From contig CAYUNI010000004.1 of assembly GCA_964446245.1 (NCBI GenBank), positions 1 through 45,100 of the forward strand: a stretch of DNA of 45,100 nucleotides, written 5' to 3'. Both the position numbers and the translations under genes were made by a program. The stretch is from CAYUNI01 sp964446245. GTDB lineage: Bacteria > Patescibacteriota > Minisyncoccia > Phycocordibacterales > XYD1-FULL-46-19. Positions 5,910 through 14,731 of the stretch are shown piece by piece. The notes under the pieces are model-generated. The model was given only the letters and a program-made list of their open reading frames with translations. It did no database searches and was not told where the DNA came from. How positions within the stretch are numbered: the stretch's first letter is position 1; each line of letters begins with the position of its first letter.

Positions 5910-7208
5910 TCACCTTTTAAGCCACTCCGATTCCTGACGCACCAGAAGAGAACTTTTTTTCTCTGGCTCCAACATTATCTCCTCTACCGCTCGTTCCAAA
6001 CGGATTGATTGAGAGCCTTTAAAATAAATTAGATCATTTTTCTCCACAAAATTCTGCAAAAAATTTCCCGCCTCTTTCGCTTCATCAAAACTTTTAATCT
6101 TTTTATCGGACATTCCCGCCTCTTTCGCTCCTTCCACAAAAAACTTCGCTCGCATACCTACTGTCACCAAAAAATCAGCACACTTAGCTATTTGCTCTCC
6201 AGCCAAACGATGAGCCTCAACCGTCTTCCCTCCCAGCTCCATCATATCCCCTAAAACAACTATCTTTCGCCCCGCAATCTCGACTTCTTTTACCAGATCC
6301 AAACCAGCGCTCAAAGCAGCCGGGGAAGAATTGTAGGCATCATCAATAATCAAAGTTTCTTTAATTCCCAAAAGAGGCGATAAGCGCCCCGGCATAGGTT
6401 TAATTTGGGTTAAATTATCAGCCACTTGGACCACATTTAGTCCCCGGCTCAAACCAACAGCCAAAGCAGCCAAAACCATTCCCACTTGATGATGAGCAAG
6501 AATTCCCGATAGGCGAAAAGGCCAACTCTGCCCTTGATAATCAACTTTAAAAGTTCGTCCTAAAATCTTTTTCCCTTCTTTATCGTCAAAAAACAAATGG
6601 TCGTTAGAAGCCTGTAAGTCAGCTCCCGAATCAAAACCGTAACTCAAAACTTTTGCCCCAACTCTTGGTCGCAATGATCGAATTATCGGATCATCAAAAT
6701 TTAAAATAGCAATTGCTCCGGGAGATAAATTTTCAATCAAACAAAATTTTTCCTCAATCAATTCTTCTTTTGATTTAAAAAATTCAATATGAACCGGAAT
6801 CTCTGGCAAATGGGTCAAGACTGCCACTTCAAATTTAAGCCAACGGCAAGCACGCCGAATATCTCCTGGACGATCAGCCCCGATTTCTAAAACAAGCCAT
6901 TCAGGATAATCATGCTTAAAACAAATCAAGGATAAACCCTGGGCAATAATTTCTAACCAACCAAAAATATCACCCCAAGCGCTACCTGCCCCAATAATGG
7001 TAAGCGGGATCCCTAATTCGCTATTATAGCTTTTTTCACTCTTACGCAATTTAAAATGGCCAGACAAGACAGTCGCGATTACCTCTTTGGTGGAAGTTTT
7101 CCCAACACTACCAGTCACCCCTATTAATTTAGGTTTATATTTTTTTAAAATTAATCTCGCCTCCCATTCCAAAATACCAATAACAATTTTTTTAAATATT
7201 TTCTTCAT
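5910..7208 (-). CDS. murF: Mur ligase, UDP-MurNAc-tripeptide:D-Ala-D-Ala ligase type (MurF-like), N-terminally short
   Basis: MurF adds D-Ala-D-Ala to UDP-MurNAc-tripeptide in the cytosol using ATP. The ATP P-loop GVTGSVGKTSTKE lies only about 30 residues in. In classical MurF it lies near residue 100, after a separate domain that holds the UDP-sugar, so this 432-residue protein lacks that domain. In its place is a basic amphipathic stretch. Other Mur ligase features are present: KSYNSELGIPLTI, EIGADRPGDI, LNFDDP and the C-terminal domain start PMPGRLSPL with DDAYNSSPA. It is the last gene of the mraZ-rsmH-ftsL-ftsI-murF run, 23 bp after ftsI. MurF rather than MurE fits the NSELG and DAYNSSP motifs, but substrate handling without domain 1 must differ. 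Confidence 0.85.
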   Translation of the reverse strand: MKKIFKKIVIGILEWEARLILKKYKPKLIGVTGSVGKTSTKEVIATVLSGHFKLRKSEKSYNSELGIPLTIIGAGSAWGDIFGWLEIIAQGLSLICFKHDYPEWLVLEIGADRPGDIRRACRWLKFEVAVLTHLPEIPVHIEFFKSKEELIEEKFCLIENLSPGAIAILNFDDPIIRSLRPRVGAKVLSYGFDSGADLQASNDHLFFDDKEGKKILGRTFKVDYQGQSWPFRLSGILAHHQVGMVLAALAVGLSRGLNVVQVADNLTQIKPMPGRLSPLLGIKETLIIDDAYNSSPAALSAGLDLVKEVEIAGRKIVVLGDMMELGGKTVEAHRLAGEQIAKCADFLVTVGMRAKFFVEGAKEAGMSDKKIKSFDEAKEAGNFLQNFVEKNDLIYFKGSQSIRLERAVEEIMLEPEKKSSLLVRQESEWLKR

Positions 7209-7231
7209 ATAAACCTTAATTTAAAATCTTT

Positions 7232-8944
7232 TTAACGGTCTGGTGGAATCTGATAATAATTTAACAAAAACTTGGTAATTTCTGAAAATGGCTCCGCCAA
7301 AGTTTCATTGGAATATTTTCCCTCTTTCGGATAAACCGTATAAAGAAAAACAAGAAACCGCGGATTACTAGCAGGGAAATAGCCAAAAAACGAATGCAGG
7401 AAACGATCAGCATAATACCCACCGCCAGCGGGGTTGGCCATTTGAGCAGTACCCGTCTTAGCTGCAATACTATAATTGGTTAATTTAATCTTACCTAAAG
7501 CGCTTGAAGTATCAACCGCTTTAACCAACATTCTTGAAATCTCCTTGCTTGTCTCTGGTTTCAAGACTCGACGAATAATAATCGGTTTAGTCTCCTTCGT
7601 CAATAAATTGTCAAAACGAATTTCTCTTACAACATAGGGTTTAACTAAGACTCCGCCATTCGCCAAAGAACAAAGCGCCCGCACTGTGCCGATTGGGGTC
7701 GTGGCTATCCCCTGCCCAAAAGAAGCATTAGCAAAATCGACATCAATATTACCGTCTAAATTTTTTATTTTTCCAGCAATCTCACCCGGCAAATCAATAT
7801 CCGTTTTTTCTCCTAAACCATAATTTTTAAAATACTCCCGAAAATTAGATTGACCGATTTTCTGTTGAACAAAAGTCGTGCCGACATTTAAAGATTGAGT
7901 CAATATTTCTTGAATAGGAATTCGCCCGCGCGCCTTTTTGTCGTGATTAGAAATTGTTTTTCCGCTAACTTTAATAGAGCCAGTATCATTATAGACAGTA
8001 TCAGCGGTCACTACTCTCAAATCTAAGCCAGCAGCAATTGTCAGTGGTTTGATAATCGAACCCATCTCTCGAGTTTCCATTAAAAATGGGTTATTTAAGG
8101 TTGCTAATTCGGCTTTACTTTCATTAGGATCAAAGTCTGGCAAAGAAGCCATCGCATAAATCGCTCCTGTTTGCGGATCAATTATCATTCCTTGGACAGA
8201 GTCCGAACGCTGTTTGGACATCACCTCAGAGAGCTTTTTCTCCAAAAAATTCTGGACTACAGGCTCGATAGATAAAACAACATCTCCTCGTGTCGTTAAA
8301 TTATTTTTTCTCAAAACAGTCCCGACTTCAGAAAAAATCTCAATAAAAAAATTTTTAAACGACTGTTCCTCCGACCGAGATAAAACATCATCATAAGATT
8401 TCTCTACTCCATAACGAGCGGCATAATCATCTCCCTGATAGCCCAAAAATCCAATCACTTTCGAAGCTGTCCGCCCAGCAGGATAAAAACGCCATTTTTC
8501 TTTGGCCGTGATTACTCCTTTTAGATCAAGGGCTTTTATTTTATCAGCCGACTCCTTGGCGACTCGTCTGGCGATTTCTTCGTTAGGGTCATTTTTCTTG
8601 TTCGCCTTAGCCATAAACTCTTCCTCATTTAATTCTGGCAAAATTCCCTTCAATTTGGCAAAAGTCGTCGTCGCGTTCGGTCCAACTATTTGAGGTTTTA
8701 TCTGAATCAAGAAACCTAATTTTTGAGTGGCCGCCGTGACCAGACGGTCATCTTTAATGCTGAAAAAAATTGTCCCCCGCTCAAAAATATTTTTCGGCTT
8801 AAAATACTGGTGGTCAGCTTCTCCAACAAAATATTCTCCTCTTATAATTTGTAAATAGAAAAGTCTAACAACAAAAAGCAGACCGACCACCATTATCAAG
8901 GCCGCCAGAAGACGAATTCGTTTTTTACTGCCAACAATTTTCAT
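7232..8944 (-). CDS. ftsI: Septal peptidoglycan transpeptidase (FtsI/PBP3-like)
   Basis: This 570-residue class B penicillin-binding protein has an N-terminal transmembrane helix (about residues 11-29). A dimerisation/pedestal region follows, then a transpeptidase domain with SIIK (SxxK, about residue 295), SLN (SxN) and KTGTAQ (KTG). It cross-links peptide side chains at the division septum. Placement directly after rsmH and the ftsL-like gene, with a 4-bp ATGA overlap with the latter, identifies it as the dcw-cluster enzyme and not the elongation PBP2, which is at 12756-14465. Length and motif order are normal for the family. Confidence 0.93.
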   Translation of the reverse strand: MKIVGSKKRIRLLAALIMVVGLLFVVRLFYLQIIRGEYFVGEADHQYFKPKNIFERGTIFFSIKDDRLVTAATQKLGFLIQIKPQIVGPNATTTFAKLKGILPELNEEEFMAKANKKNDPNEEIARRVAKESADKIKALDLKGVITAKEKWRFYPAGRTASKVIGFLGYQGDDYAARYGVEKSYDDVLSRSEEQSFKNFFIEIFSEVGTVLRKNNLTTRGDVVLSIEPVVQNFLEKKLSEVMSKQRSDSVQGMIIDPQTGAIYAMASLPDFDPNESKAELATLNNPFLMETREMGSIIKPLTIAAGLDLRVVTADTVYNDTGSIKVSGKTISNHDKKARGRIPIQEILTQSLNVGTTFVQQKIGQSNFREYFKNYGLGEKTDIDLPGEIAGKIKNLDGNIDVDFANASFGQGIATTPIGTVRALCSLANGGVLVKPYVVREIRFDNLLTKETKPIIIRRVLKPETSKEISRMLVKAVDTSSALGKIKLTNYSIAAKTGTAQMANPAGGGYYADRFLHSFFGYFPASNPRFLVFLYTVYPKEGKYSNETLAEPFSEITKFLLNYYQIPPDR

Positions 8945-9267
8945 CGCGACATTGTCAAAGCGCCACTCTTTGCCCCCAATCGATAAGCAAAAGCTAAACT
9001 ATTGGAGACATCAACAAAACCTTTATCAACCGCCTTGGCTAAAGTAATTTCACCGACGGTCTTAAGATAATCAGTTTCCAAAATAGCAATCTTTGCCTCT
9101 AGGTCGCTTATCATTTCTCCCGATTGCTGAGTCGCCTTAGCCATAAACATTGAAGTATTTAAAAAATAAACATAGGCAACCCCCAAAATAAAGCAACTCG
9201 CCAAGAAACCCAGCCAAATCGTGGCTAAGGTGTTTGTATGATTATCATGGCAAGAAGCTATGGGCAT
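8941..9267 (-). CDS. ftsL: FtsL-like cell division protein
   Basis: The 108-residue product has a short N-terminal tail, one transmembrane helix (about residues 14-36) and a heptad-like helical segment (QQSGEMISDLEAKIAILETD). That is the build of FtsL, which bridges FtsB and the FtsWI synthase in the divisome. Sequence is poorly conserved in this family, so the call rests on topology and on its place between rsmH and ftsI. It overlaps the ftsI start by 4 bp, which suggests translational coupling. Confidence 0.7.
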   Translation of the reverse strand: MPIASCHDNHTNTLATIWLGFLASCFILGVAYVYFLNTSMFMAKATQQSGEMISDLEAKIAILETDYLKTVGEITLAKAVDKGFVDVSNSLAFAYRLGAKSGALTMSR

Positions 9268-9290
9268 AAATTATTTAAAATTTTTAATTT

Positions 9291-10184
9291 CTAATTTTTA
9301 ATAATAATTCTTAATTGGGCGCTACGACTTCTTGGATTAGTCTGCTCTTCAATTCGGCTTGGTTTAATCGCTTTTTTACTTACCAAACTTCCTTTCCCTT
9401 CTTTAACCTTTTTATTAAAAAAATCTTTAACTAATCGAGCCTCTAAACTATGAAAAGAAATCACTCCTAGACGGCCTCCCAAACCAAGTGCAGACCAAGC
9501 TTTTTCTAAACCTTCAGTCAAAGCTCCCAATTCATCATTAACAGCAATTCGCAAAGCTTGAAATGTCCTTGTTGCCGGATGAATCCGTCCATGACGATAC
9601 CAACCCGGAACAGCTTGGCTAATAATTTCAGCTAATTGCCCACTTGTCTTGATCGCCCCTATTTCTCTAGCCTCAATTATGGCTTTGGCTATTCTTCGAG
9701 AAAATCTTTCATCGCCAAATCCATAAATTATGTCGGCCAAACTCTCTTCTGACCACTCATTTACTACCACTTCCGCGGTAAGGTCATCTGGTTTAGGCGG
9801 ATAAGACAAGGTCATTAATAAAGGCTCATCACGCAAAAAAGAAAACCCTCTTCCCGAACTCTCAATTTGGTCAGAACTAAAACCAAGATCAAGCAAAACC
9901 AAATCTATTTTCCCTATCCCCAGACCTTCTAGCACCCGATCCAAACCGCGAAAATTGGCTTGGCGTAACATGACCCGGCAAGACAAATGAGCTAAAGTTT
10001 CCTTTGCCTCACGAATGGCCCGGCTATCTTGGTCCAAACCAATCAAAATACCGCTTGATCCCAATCTAGCGCCAATTTCCGCGGCATGTCCGGCCGCCCC
10101 CAAGGTACCATCTAAATACACTTCGCCGACTTTTGGGGCTAAGCCTGCTACCACCTCCTGTAAAAGAACTGCTTTGTGGATCAT
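9291..10184 (-). CDS. rsmH: 16S rRNA m4C1402 methyltransferase RsmH
   Basis: RsmH (MraW) methylates N4 of C1402 in the 16S rRNA decoding site using SAM. The 297-residue protein starts with the usual HKAVLLQEVV, then DGTLGAAGHA for SAM binding, GLDQDSRAI, LLDLGFSSDQI, and the hallmark HPATRTFQALRIAVNDEL and SFHSLEARLVK motifs. It follows mraZ by 2 bp, the standard dcw order. No SD precedes the ATG, consistent with coupling to mraZ. Confidence 0.96.
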   Translation of the reverse strand: MIHKAVLLQEVVAGLAPKVGEVYLDGTLGAAGHAAEIGARLGSSGILIGLDQDSRAIREAKETLAHLSCRVMLRQANFRGLDRVLEGLGIGKIDLVLLDLGFSSDQIESSGRGFSFLRDEPLLMTLSYPPKPDDLTAEVVVNEWSEESLADIIYGFGDERFSRRIAKAIIEAREIGAIKTSGQLAEIISQAVPGWYRHGRIHPATRTFQALRIAVNDELGALTEGLEKAWSALGLGGRLGVISFHSLEARLVKDFFNKKVKEGKGSLVSKKAIKPSRIEEQTNPRSRSAQLRIIIKN

Positions 10185-10186
10185 GA

Positions 10187-10621
10187 TTAAATTAGTCCGA
10201 TTTCTCCCAATTTTTCCGCCAACAAATCGGCTTGGCGTTCAATTTTGGAAGTATTTTCCTGCCAACGTTCTTCATCCCACAATTCCACTCGACGACTTAC
10301 GCCGACGATCACCACTTTTCCTTTCAAACCAGCAAAATCCTTAAGGTAGTCGGGGATCAAAATTCGCCCAAGCGAATCTAACTCCGTCTCTACCGCGCCG
10401 GCAAAAAGGAAACGGCTAAAATTACGAGCATCCACTTGTCCCATCGGCAATTTTTCTAACTCTTCAGTTAGTTTTTGCCACTGAGCCAACGGATAAACGA
10501 ACAAGCAGTTATCCAGACCTCGGGTCAACACTACTTTCTTGCCTAACTTTGGACGCAAACCAGCCGGCAACGCCAAGCGTTTTTTATCATCTAAATTGTG
10601 CCGATATTCACCAATAAGCAT
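10187..10621 (-). CDS. mraZ: MraZ transcriptional regulator
   Basis: MraZ is a DNA-binding protein with two SpoVT/AbrB-like domains that binds upstream of its own operon and controls the dcw cluster. I take ATG at 10621-10619 (MLIGEYRHNLDDKKRLALPA), the usual family start, over an in-frame GTG at 10642 that would add seven odd residues. The product is about 144 residues with two copies of the fold: LDDKKRLALPAGLR near the N-terminus and LDSLGRILIPDYL near residue 88. Five phased GTGGG-type boxes lie 16 bp upstream of this start (10637-10686). Confidence 0.93.
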   Translation of the reverse strand: MLIGEYRHNLDDKKRLALPAGLRPKLGKKVVLTRGLDNCLFVYPLAQWQKLTEELEKLPMGQVDARNFSRFLFAGAVETELDSLGRILIPDYLKDFAGLKGKVVIVGVSRRVELWDEERWQENTSKIERQADLLAEKLGEIGLI

Positions 10622-10636
10622 AGGCAAAATATGTTT

Positions 10637-10686
10637 CCCCACTTCTTACCACTACTCGCCTATTTTAACCCACAATGCCCCACTTT
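10637..10686 (-). promoter_or_regulatory. Array of five 10-bp-phased MraZ-type boxes
   Basis: Read on minus from 10686, five consecutive 10-mers are AAAGTGGGGC, ATTGTGGGTT, AAAATAGGCG, AGTAGTGGTA and AGAAGTGGGG. Four carry a GTGG core at the same phase and the middle one is degenerate. MraZ is known to bind tandem GTGGG-type repeats at 10-bp spacing upstream of mraZ, so this is very probably its operator. A TAAAAT (10667-10662) inside the array could be the -10 box, which would place bound MraZ on the promoter. Confidence 0.8.
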
Positions 10687-10709
10687 GCCTAATCTAAAAC
10701 TGTGGATAT

Positions 10710-10742
10710 CCAAAAAACAGGCATTAAATGCCTGTTTTTTGG
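10710..10742 (-). terminator. Terminator after lysS
   Basis: CCAAAAAACAGGCAT (10710-10724), a TAA loop and a perfect complement (10728-10742) form a 15-bp hairpin. Its outer A-T pairs supply the T-run on the minus strand. It lies 25 bp past the lysS stop and insulates the mraZ cluster. Confidence 0.85.
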
Positions 10743-10766
10743 GGAATAGAATACCTTTTTTATCTT

Positions 10767-12227
10767 TTATTTCTTTGGTCGCATTAATGGGAAAATCTGA
10801 GTTTCGCGAACTGGTTTATCATAAAGGAAGCTAAATAACCGCTCACTCAAACCAAAACCACAAGTTGGTGGCATACCATACTCAAGCGCTTCTATGAATT
10901 CGTCATCTTTCATTTGAGCTTCATCATCACCGGCTTCACGCAATTTTACTTGCTCATTAAAACGATCTAATTGGTCGAGAGGATCATTAAGCTCGCTGAA
11001 ACCCTTGCCCATTTCTGACCCCGCCAATATCACCTGAAACCGCTCGACAAAATCTGGATTATCGGCACTGCGTTTAGCCAAAGGCTCCATCATTACCGGA
11101 ACATTTACCAAAAAACCGGGGCCAGCAATCTGTTTGCGACAATATTTCCAGAGATTATCAATCGCGCGATTTAAGTTAAAACCAGACTGGTCATACTGGA
11201 CGCCAAGCTCGTTTAATTTATCTTCAACCTGTTTCAAATCAGACTGGCGAATATCTAATCCTGTTTTAGCAAGAATAGTTTCAACATAATCATAACGCTC
11301 CCAATCTTTACTTAAATCAATATCAAAACCTTTTATTTTAAATTGTTGAGTGCCGAAAGTTTTTTGGGCAATTTCTCGATATAACTCTCGGACCATATTC
11401 ATTCCATCTTCATAATCAGCATAAGCCCAATAAAATTCCATTACCGTATAATCTTGCAGATGCTCGGCGTCCATTCCTTCATTGCGAAAAATCCTTCCAA
11501 TTTCAAAAACTTTAGAAAAGCCGGCCACCATCAGACGTTTGAGCCATAATTCCGGCGCAATCCGTAGATAGACATCGAGATCAAGAGCATTGTGATGGGT
11601 AATAAAAGGTCTCGCCTCAGCTCCACCGGGAGTATTTTCTAAAATCGGCGTATCCACCTCCATAAAATCTCGCTTAAGCAAAAATTGACGAATTGTCTGC
11701 CAAAAGATTGAGCGACGGACAATCATTTCTCGGGTCTCATCATTAGTCAAAATATCTAAATAGCGTTTTCGTAAACGCTCTTCTTCGTCTTGTAAGCCGG
11801 ACCATTTATCAGGCAGTGGACGCAAGCTTTTAGCCAAAATTCGCCAAGTCTTAACCTCAACTGTTTTCTCTCCTCGTTTAGTGACAAAAAGAGAGCCGCT
11901 GACCTCAATAAAATCACCCAAATCTATCGTTTCATTAAAAATTCGACTTGCTTCTTCACCCACTTCATCATTTTTTAGTAAAATTTGAATCTTGGTGCCA
12001 TCTTGAACCAAATCGGCAAAAATTAGTGCCCCCTGCCCTCGCAAAGAAACAACTCGCCCAGCTACAACCACCTCTTTGCCCGCTTCAATTAAGGTGTCAA
12101 AATCTTCGACAACCATTTTTAGATTATGAGAGATATTACTTTTAGCAGGAAAAGGATTAAAACCAAACGATTTTAATCGTTCTAGTTTTCGCAGACGCTC
12201 ATTTCTTAATTCTTCCAACGAGGCCAT
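10767..12227 (-). CDS. lysS: Class II lysyl-tRNA synthetase
   Basis: LysRS charges tRNA-Lys. The 486-residue protein has an N-terminal OB-fold anticodon-binding domain (VVVAGRVVSLRGQGALIFADL). Class II catalytic motifs follow: motif 2 as FEIGRIFRNEGMDAEH and motif 3 as GFGLSERLFSFL. Length is typical for bacterial LysS. It is the last gene of the proS-mre-mrdA-greA run, 20 bp after greA, and ends at a strong terminator. The pairing greA-lysS is common in bacteria. Confidence 0.96.
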   Translation of the reverse strand: MASLEELRNERLRKLERLKSFGFNPFPAKSNISHNLKMVVEDFDTLIEAGKEVVVAGRVVSLRGQGALIFADLVQDGTKIQILLKNDEVGEEASRIFNETIDLGDFIEVSGSLFVTKRGEKTVEVKTWRILAKSLRPLPDKWSGLQDEEERLRKRYLDILTNDETREMIVRRSIFWQTIRQFLLKRDFMEVDTPILENTPGGAEARPFITHHNALDLDVYLRIAPELWLKRLMVAGFSKVFEIGRIFRNEGMDAEHLQDYTVMEFYWAYADYEDGMNMVRELYREIAQKTFGTQQFKIKGFDIDLSKDWERYDYVETILAKTGLDIRQSDLKQVEDKLNELGVQYDQSGFNLNRAIDNLWKYCRKQIAGPGFLVNVPVMMEPLAKRSADNPDFVERFQVILAGSEMGKGFSELNDPLDQLDRFNEQVKLREAGDDEAQMKDDEFIEALEYGMPPTCGFGLSERLFSFLYDKPVRETQIFPLMRPKK

Positions 12228-12247
12228 TATTTATATTATTTAAAAAA

Positions 12248-12712
12248 TTATTTAACCTCTACTATTGAATAACGCACCTGGCCCTTTGGAGTTTGAACAT
12301 CAATCTCTTCTCCTTTAGCTCTCCCCATTAAAGCGGAACCGAGGGGTGATTGGTGAGAAATTTTACCACTAGCAATGTCGGCCTCTTCCGAACCAACAAG
12401 AGAATACTCGGTCGGCTGACCACCACTTTTCTTCACGACAACCGATGAGCCAATAGTCACCTTGCCACCACTATGTTTAGAAATAATCTCCGCATTTTTT
12501 AAAATATCTTCAACCTCGGCAATCCGGTCTTCGATATCAGCCTGTTTATCACGCGCCTCATGATATTCAGCATTTTCCGAAAGGTCGCCTAGAGATTTAG
12601 CAAACTCTAATTGTTCGGCAATCGCCTTGCGCTCGACAGTCTTTAGTCTATTTAATTCTACTTTTAATTGTTCGTATTTTTCTGGGCTTAAATATTCTTT
12701 TTGATTGTTCAT
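12248..12712 (-). CDS. greA: Transcript cleavage factor GreA
   Basis: GreA rescues backtracked RNA polymerase by stimulating transcript cleavage. The 154-residue protein has the N-terminal coiled coil with the two-acid tip region (LGDLSENAEYHEARDKQ, about residues 41-57), and a C-terminal FKBP-like domain with the typical SPLGSALMGRAKGEEIDV. Length is normal. It lies between mrdA and lysS on the same strand, with short gaps that suggest cotranscription. Confidence 0.96.
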   Translation of the reverse strand: MNNQKEYLSPEKYEQLKVELNRLKTVERKAIAEQLEFAKSLGDLSENAEYHEARDKQADIEDRIAEVEDILKNAEIISKHSGGKVTIGSSVVVKKSGGQPTEYSLVGSEEADIASGKISHQSPLGSALMGRAKGEEIDVQTPKGQVRYSIVEVK

Positions 12713-12755
12713 ATGATTAAAATACTAACTCATCTCAAGCTAAAAATCAAACCCA

Positions 12756-14465
12756 TCACTCGGCGACAGGCTGTTTTTTGAGAGATGGGGCTTCGCCTCG
12801 CAAATATTCCGGCGAATAAATAGCCAGCCAGTCGACTAATTGCCTGATGACATATGTCGCTCCAACAAGGTTTTGACGGCTTCCCTTCTCCATTACTACG
12901 ACAAAGACATATCGAGGATGCTCATAAGGAAAATAACCCATAACCCAAGAATTAACTGTGGCTCGAGTATCACCAAGCTCTGCCGTCCCTGTCTTGGCGG
13001 CAATTTTAACATTAGGGTCATTTAAGCTCTTGGCTGAACCCCGCGGATCAGTGACTGCAAGACGCATTCCTTCACGAATAATTTGAAAATTCTTTTCTGA
13101 AATCGGCAAAGTCACAAGCGCGGGACTACTAGTGGCTGATTTCAAAACAACGGTCGGCTGAACCAAACGACCACCATTAGCAATACTCGCCACTGCTCGC
13201 AAAATCTGAATCGGCGTCACTTGAGTACCGTATTGACCAATTACTGTATGATAAGTATCACCAATACGCCAAGGTTCATTAAAAGTTTTCTCTTTCCACT
13301 CTGGGGAAGAAATGAGTCCACCTGCTTCCCCGGGCAAATCAATACCAGTATTCTTGCTCAAACCAAACATTTCAGCATATTTGATAATATTGGCAATTCC
13401 TATTCCTTTCTGGCTGCCAAAACCACCTCCCAAAACATAAAAATAAACATTAGAAGAATAAGCAATTCCCAATCTCATATCAACCCAACCTTGTTCGCGC
13501 CAATCCTTAAAAACTGTTTTTAATTTAGGATTATAAGGATTAGGCACAACCAGCTGTCCCGTACTTAAAATCTGCTTCTTGGGATCAATTGTCCCCTCAG
13601 TCAAAGCTCCAATCGCCATAAAAGGTTTAAAGACTGAGCCCGGGGTATAGAGGCCAGAAACCATTCGATTAAGAAAAGGATTTCTCTTGTCGGAAAAATA
13701 ACTTGCTAATTTTTCTTTATCTCGACTTGTCGTCAAAGTATTAGGAGAAAACTCAGGATAACTAGTAAGAGCGATCAATTCACCAGTATAGATATCCATC
13801 AAAGCGCCACTGCCACCAGAAAATCCTCGGTCAATCGCCGTTTGCCGAATATATTCATGAAGCTTAGCTTGGACACGAGCATCAATCGATAAAGTGAGAT
13901 TATCGCCATTCTTAGGCGGACGCAAAATATTATTATCAACAATTTCTCCGAGCGCGTTGATTTCTTCAATTTTTATCCCCTTTTCCCCGCCCAATTTTTC
14001 TTCATAAAAAGATTCGACGCCGTCTTTCCCAATCATTTGCTTAGGGTCATATTTTTCATCTTTTAATTCTTGGTCAGTAGGAAAGCCTAAATAACCGAGC
14101 AAGTGAGCAAAGCCAGCCTTGTCAATATAAAAACGCGCGCCATTATTCCAAGCGAGCATTTCTCCTCGACGATCATAGATCAAACCTCGCTCAGCATAAA
14201 CCGGAGTGTGACGAAGGGTGTTGTTGGCCGAACGATCGGCATATTCCGAGCCATTTACTATTTGCAAACGAACAATCTGACCAAGAAAAAGCATTCCAAT
14301 CAAAGCAAAAAACGCACCCAACCAATAAAAAGTGGTTCGTCTAATAGGTCTTTCTAGCCGGCCTTCGAATTGCTGTTGATTAAACTCCGGCAAGTTGCGT
14401 GAGTCTAAAAAAATTTCATCCGGCGCCAGCTCTTCATATCTTTTGCGTCGTCTCGATTTTAACAT
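12756..14465 (-). CDS. mrdA: Elongation peptidoglycan transpeptidase PBP2 (MrdA)
   Basis: This 569-residue class B PBP has one transmembrane helix (about residues 47-69), a pedestal domain with YAERGLIYDRRG, and a transpeptidase domain with SVFK (SxxK), SSN (SxN) and KTGTAE (KTG). It forms peptide cross-links during cell elongation with RodA, MreB, MreC and MreD. The position right after mreD, overlapping its stop by 1 bp, is the classic MreBCD-PBP2 order. No rodA follows in this window; greA comes next. Confidence 0.94.
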   Translation of the reverse strand: MLKSRRRKRYEELAPDEIFLDSRNLPEFNQQQFEGRLERPIRRTTFYWLGAFFALIGMLFLGQIVRLQIVNGSEYADRSANNTLRHTPVYAERGLIYDRRGEMLAWNNGARFYIDKAGFAHLLGYLGFPTDQELKDEKYDPKQMIGKDGVESFYEEKLGGEKGIKIEEINALGEIVDNNILRPPKNGDNLTLSIDARVQAKLHEYIRQTAIDRGFSGGSGALMDIYTGELIALTSYPEFSPNTLTTSRDKEKLASYFSDKRNPFLNRMVSGLYTPGSVFKPFMAIGALTEGTIDPKKQILSTGQLVVPNPYNPKLKTVFKDWREQGWVDMRLGIAYSSNVYFYVLGGGFGSQKGIGIANIIKYAEMFGLSKNTGIDLPGEAGGLISSPEWKEKTFNEPWRIGDTYHTVIGQYGTQVTPIQILRAVASIANGGRLVQPTVVLKSATSSPALVTLPISEKNFQIIREGMRLAVTDPRGSAKSLNDPNVKIAAKTGTAELGDTRATVNSWVMGYFPYEHPRYVFVVVMEKGSRQNLVGATYVIRQLVDWLAIYSPEYLRGEAPSLKKQPVAE

Positions 14466-14731
14466 TAATCTTTAAGATTAAGGTAACGTTTAGCCACCTC
14501 CAACAAAATTATAGCGGATAGCACAAAAATCGCCAGACTAAACTGTACTGGCCACCAATTATCGGTTGGCAAGCGATATAAAATATCAAAAAAAATTACC
14601 GGCAAAACCCCTTCATAAAATTTTGAAAAAAAGAGCGCTGACAGCAAAACCCCGCCCAACAAAAGCCACCACGGCGATAGATAAGCCAATAAAAAAAGAA
14701 TAAACAAAATATTCAATCTAATAATCAACAT
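14465..14731 (-). CDS. mreD: Short MreD-like membrane protein
   Basis: The 88-residue product is almost wholly hydrophobic, with about three transmembrane helices (residues 2-17, 20-36 and 61-81). Classical MreD has about 160 residues and five or six helices, so this is roughly half size. Assignment rests on its place between mreC (14-bp overlap) and mrdA (1-bp overlap). If correct, the elongasome works here with a minimal MreD. It could instead be an unrelated small membrane protein. Confidence 0.6.
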   Translation of the reverse strand: MLIIRLNILFILFLLAYLSPWWLLLGGVLLSALFFSKFYEGVLPVIFFDILYRLPTDNWWPVQFSLAIFVLSAIILLEVAKRYLNLKD

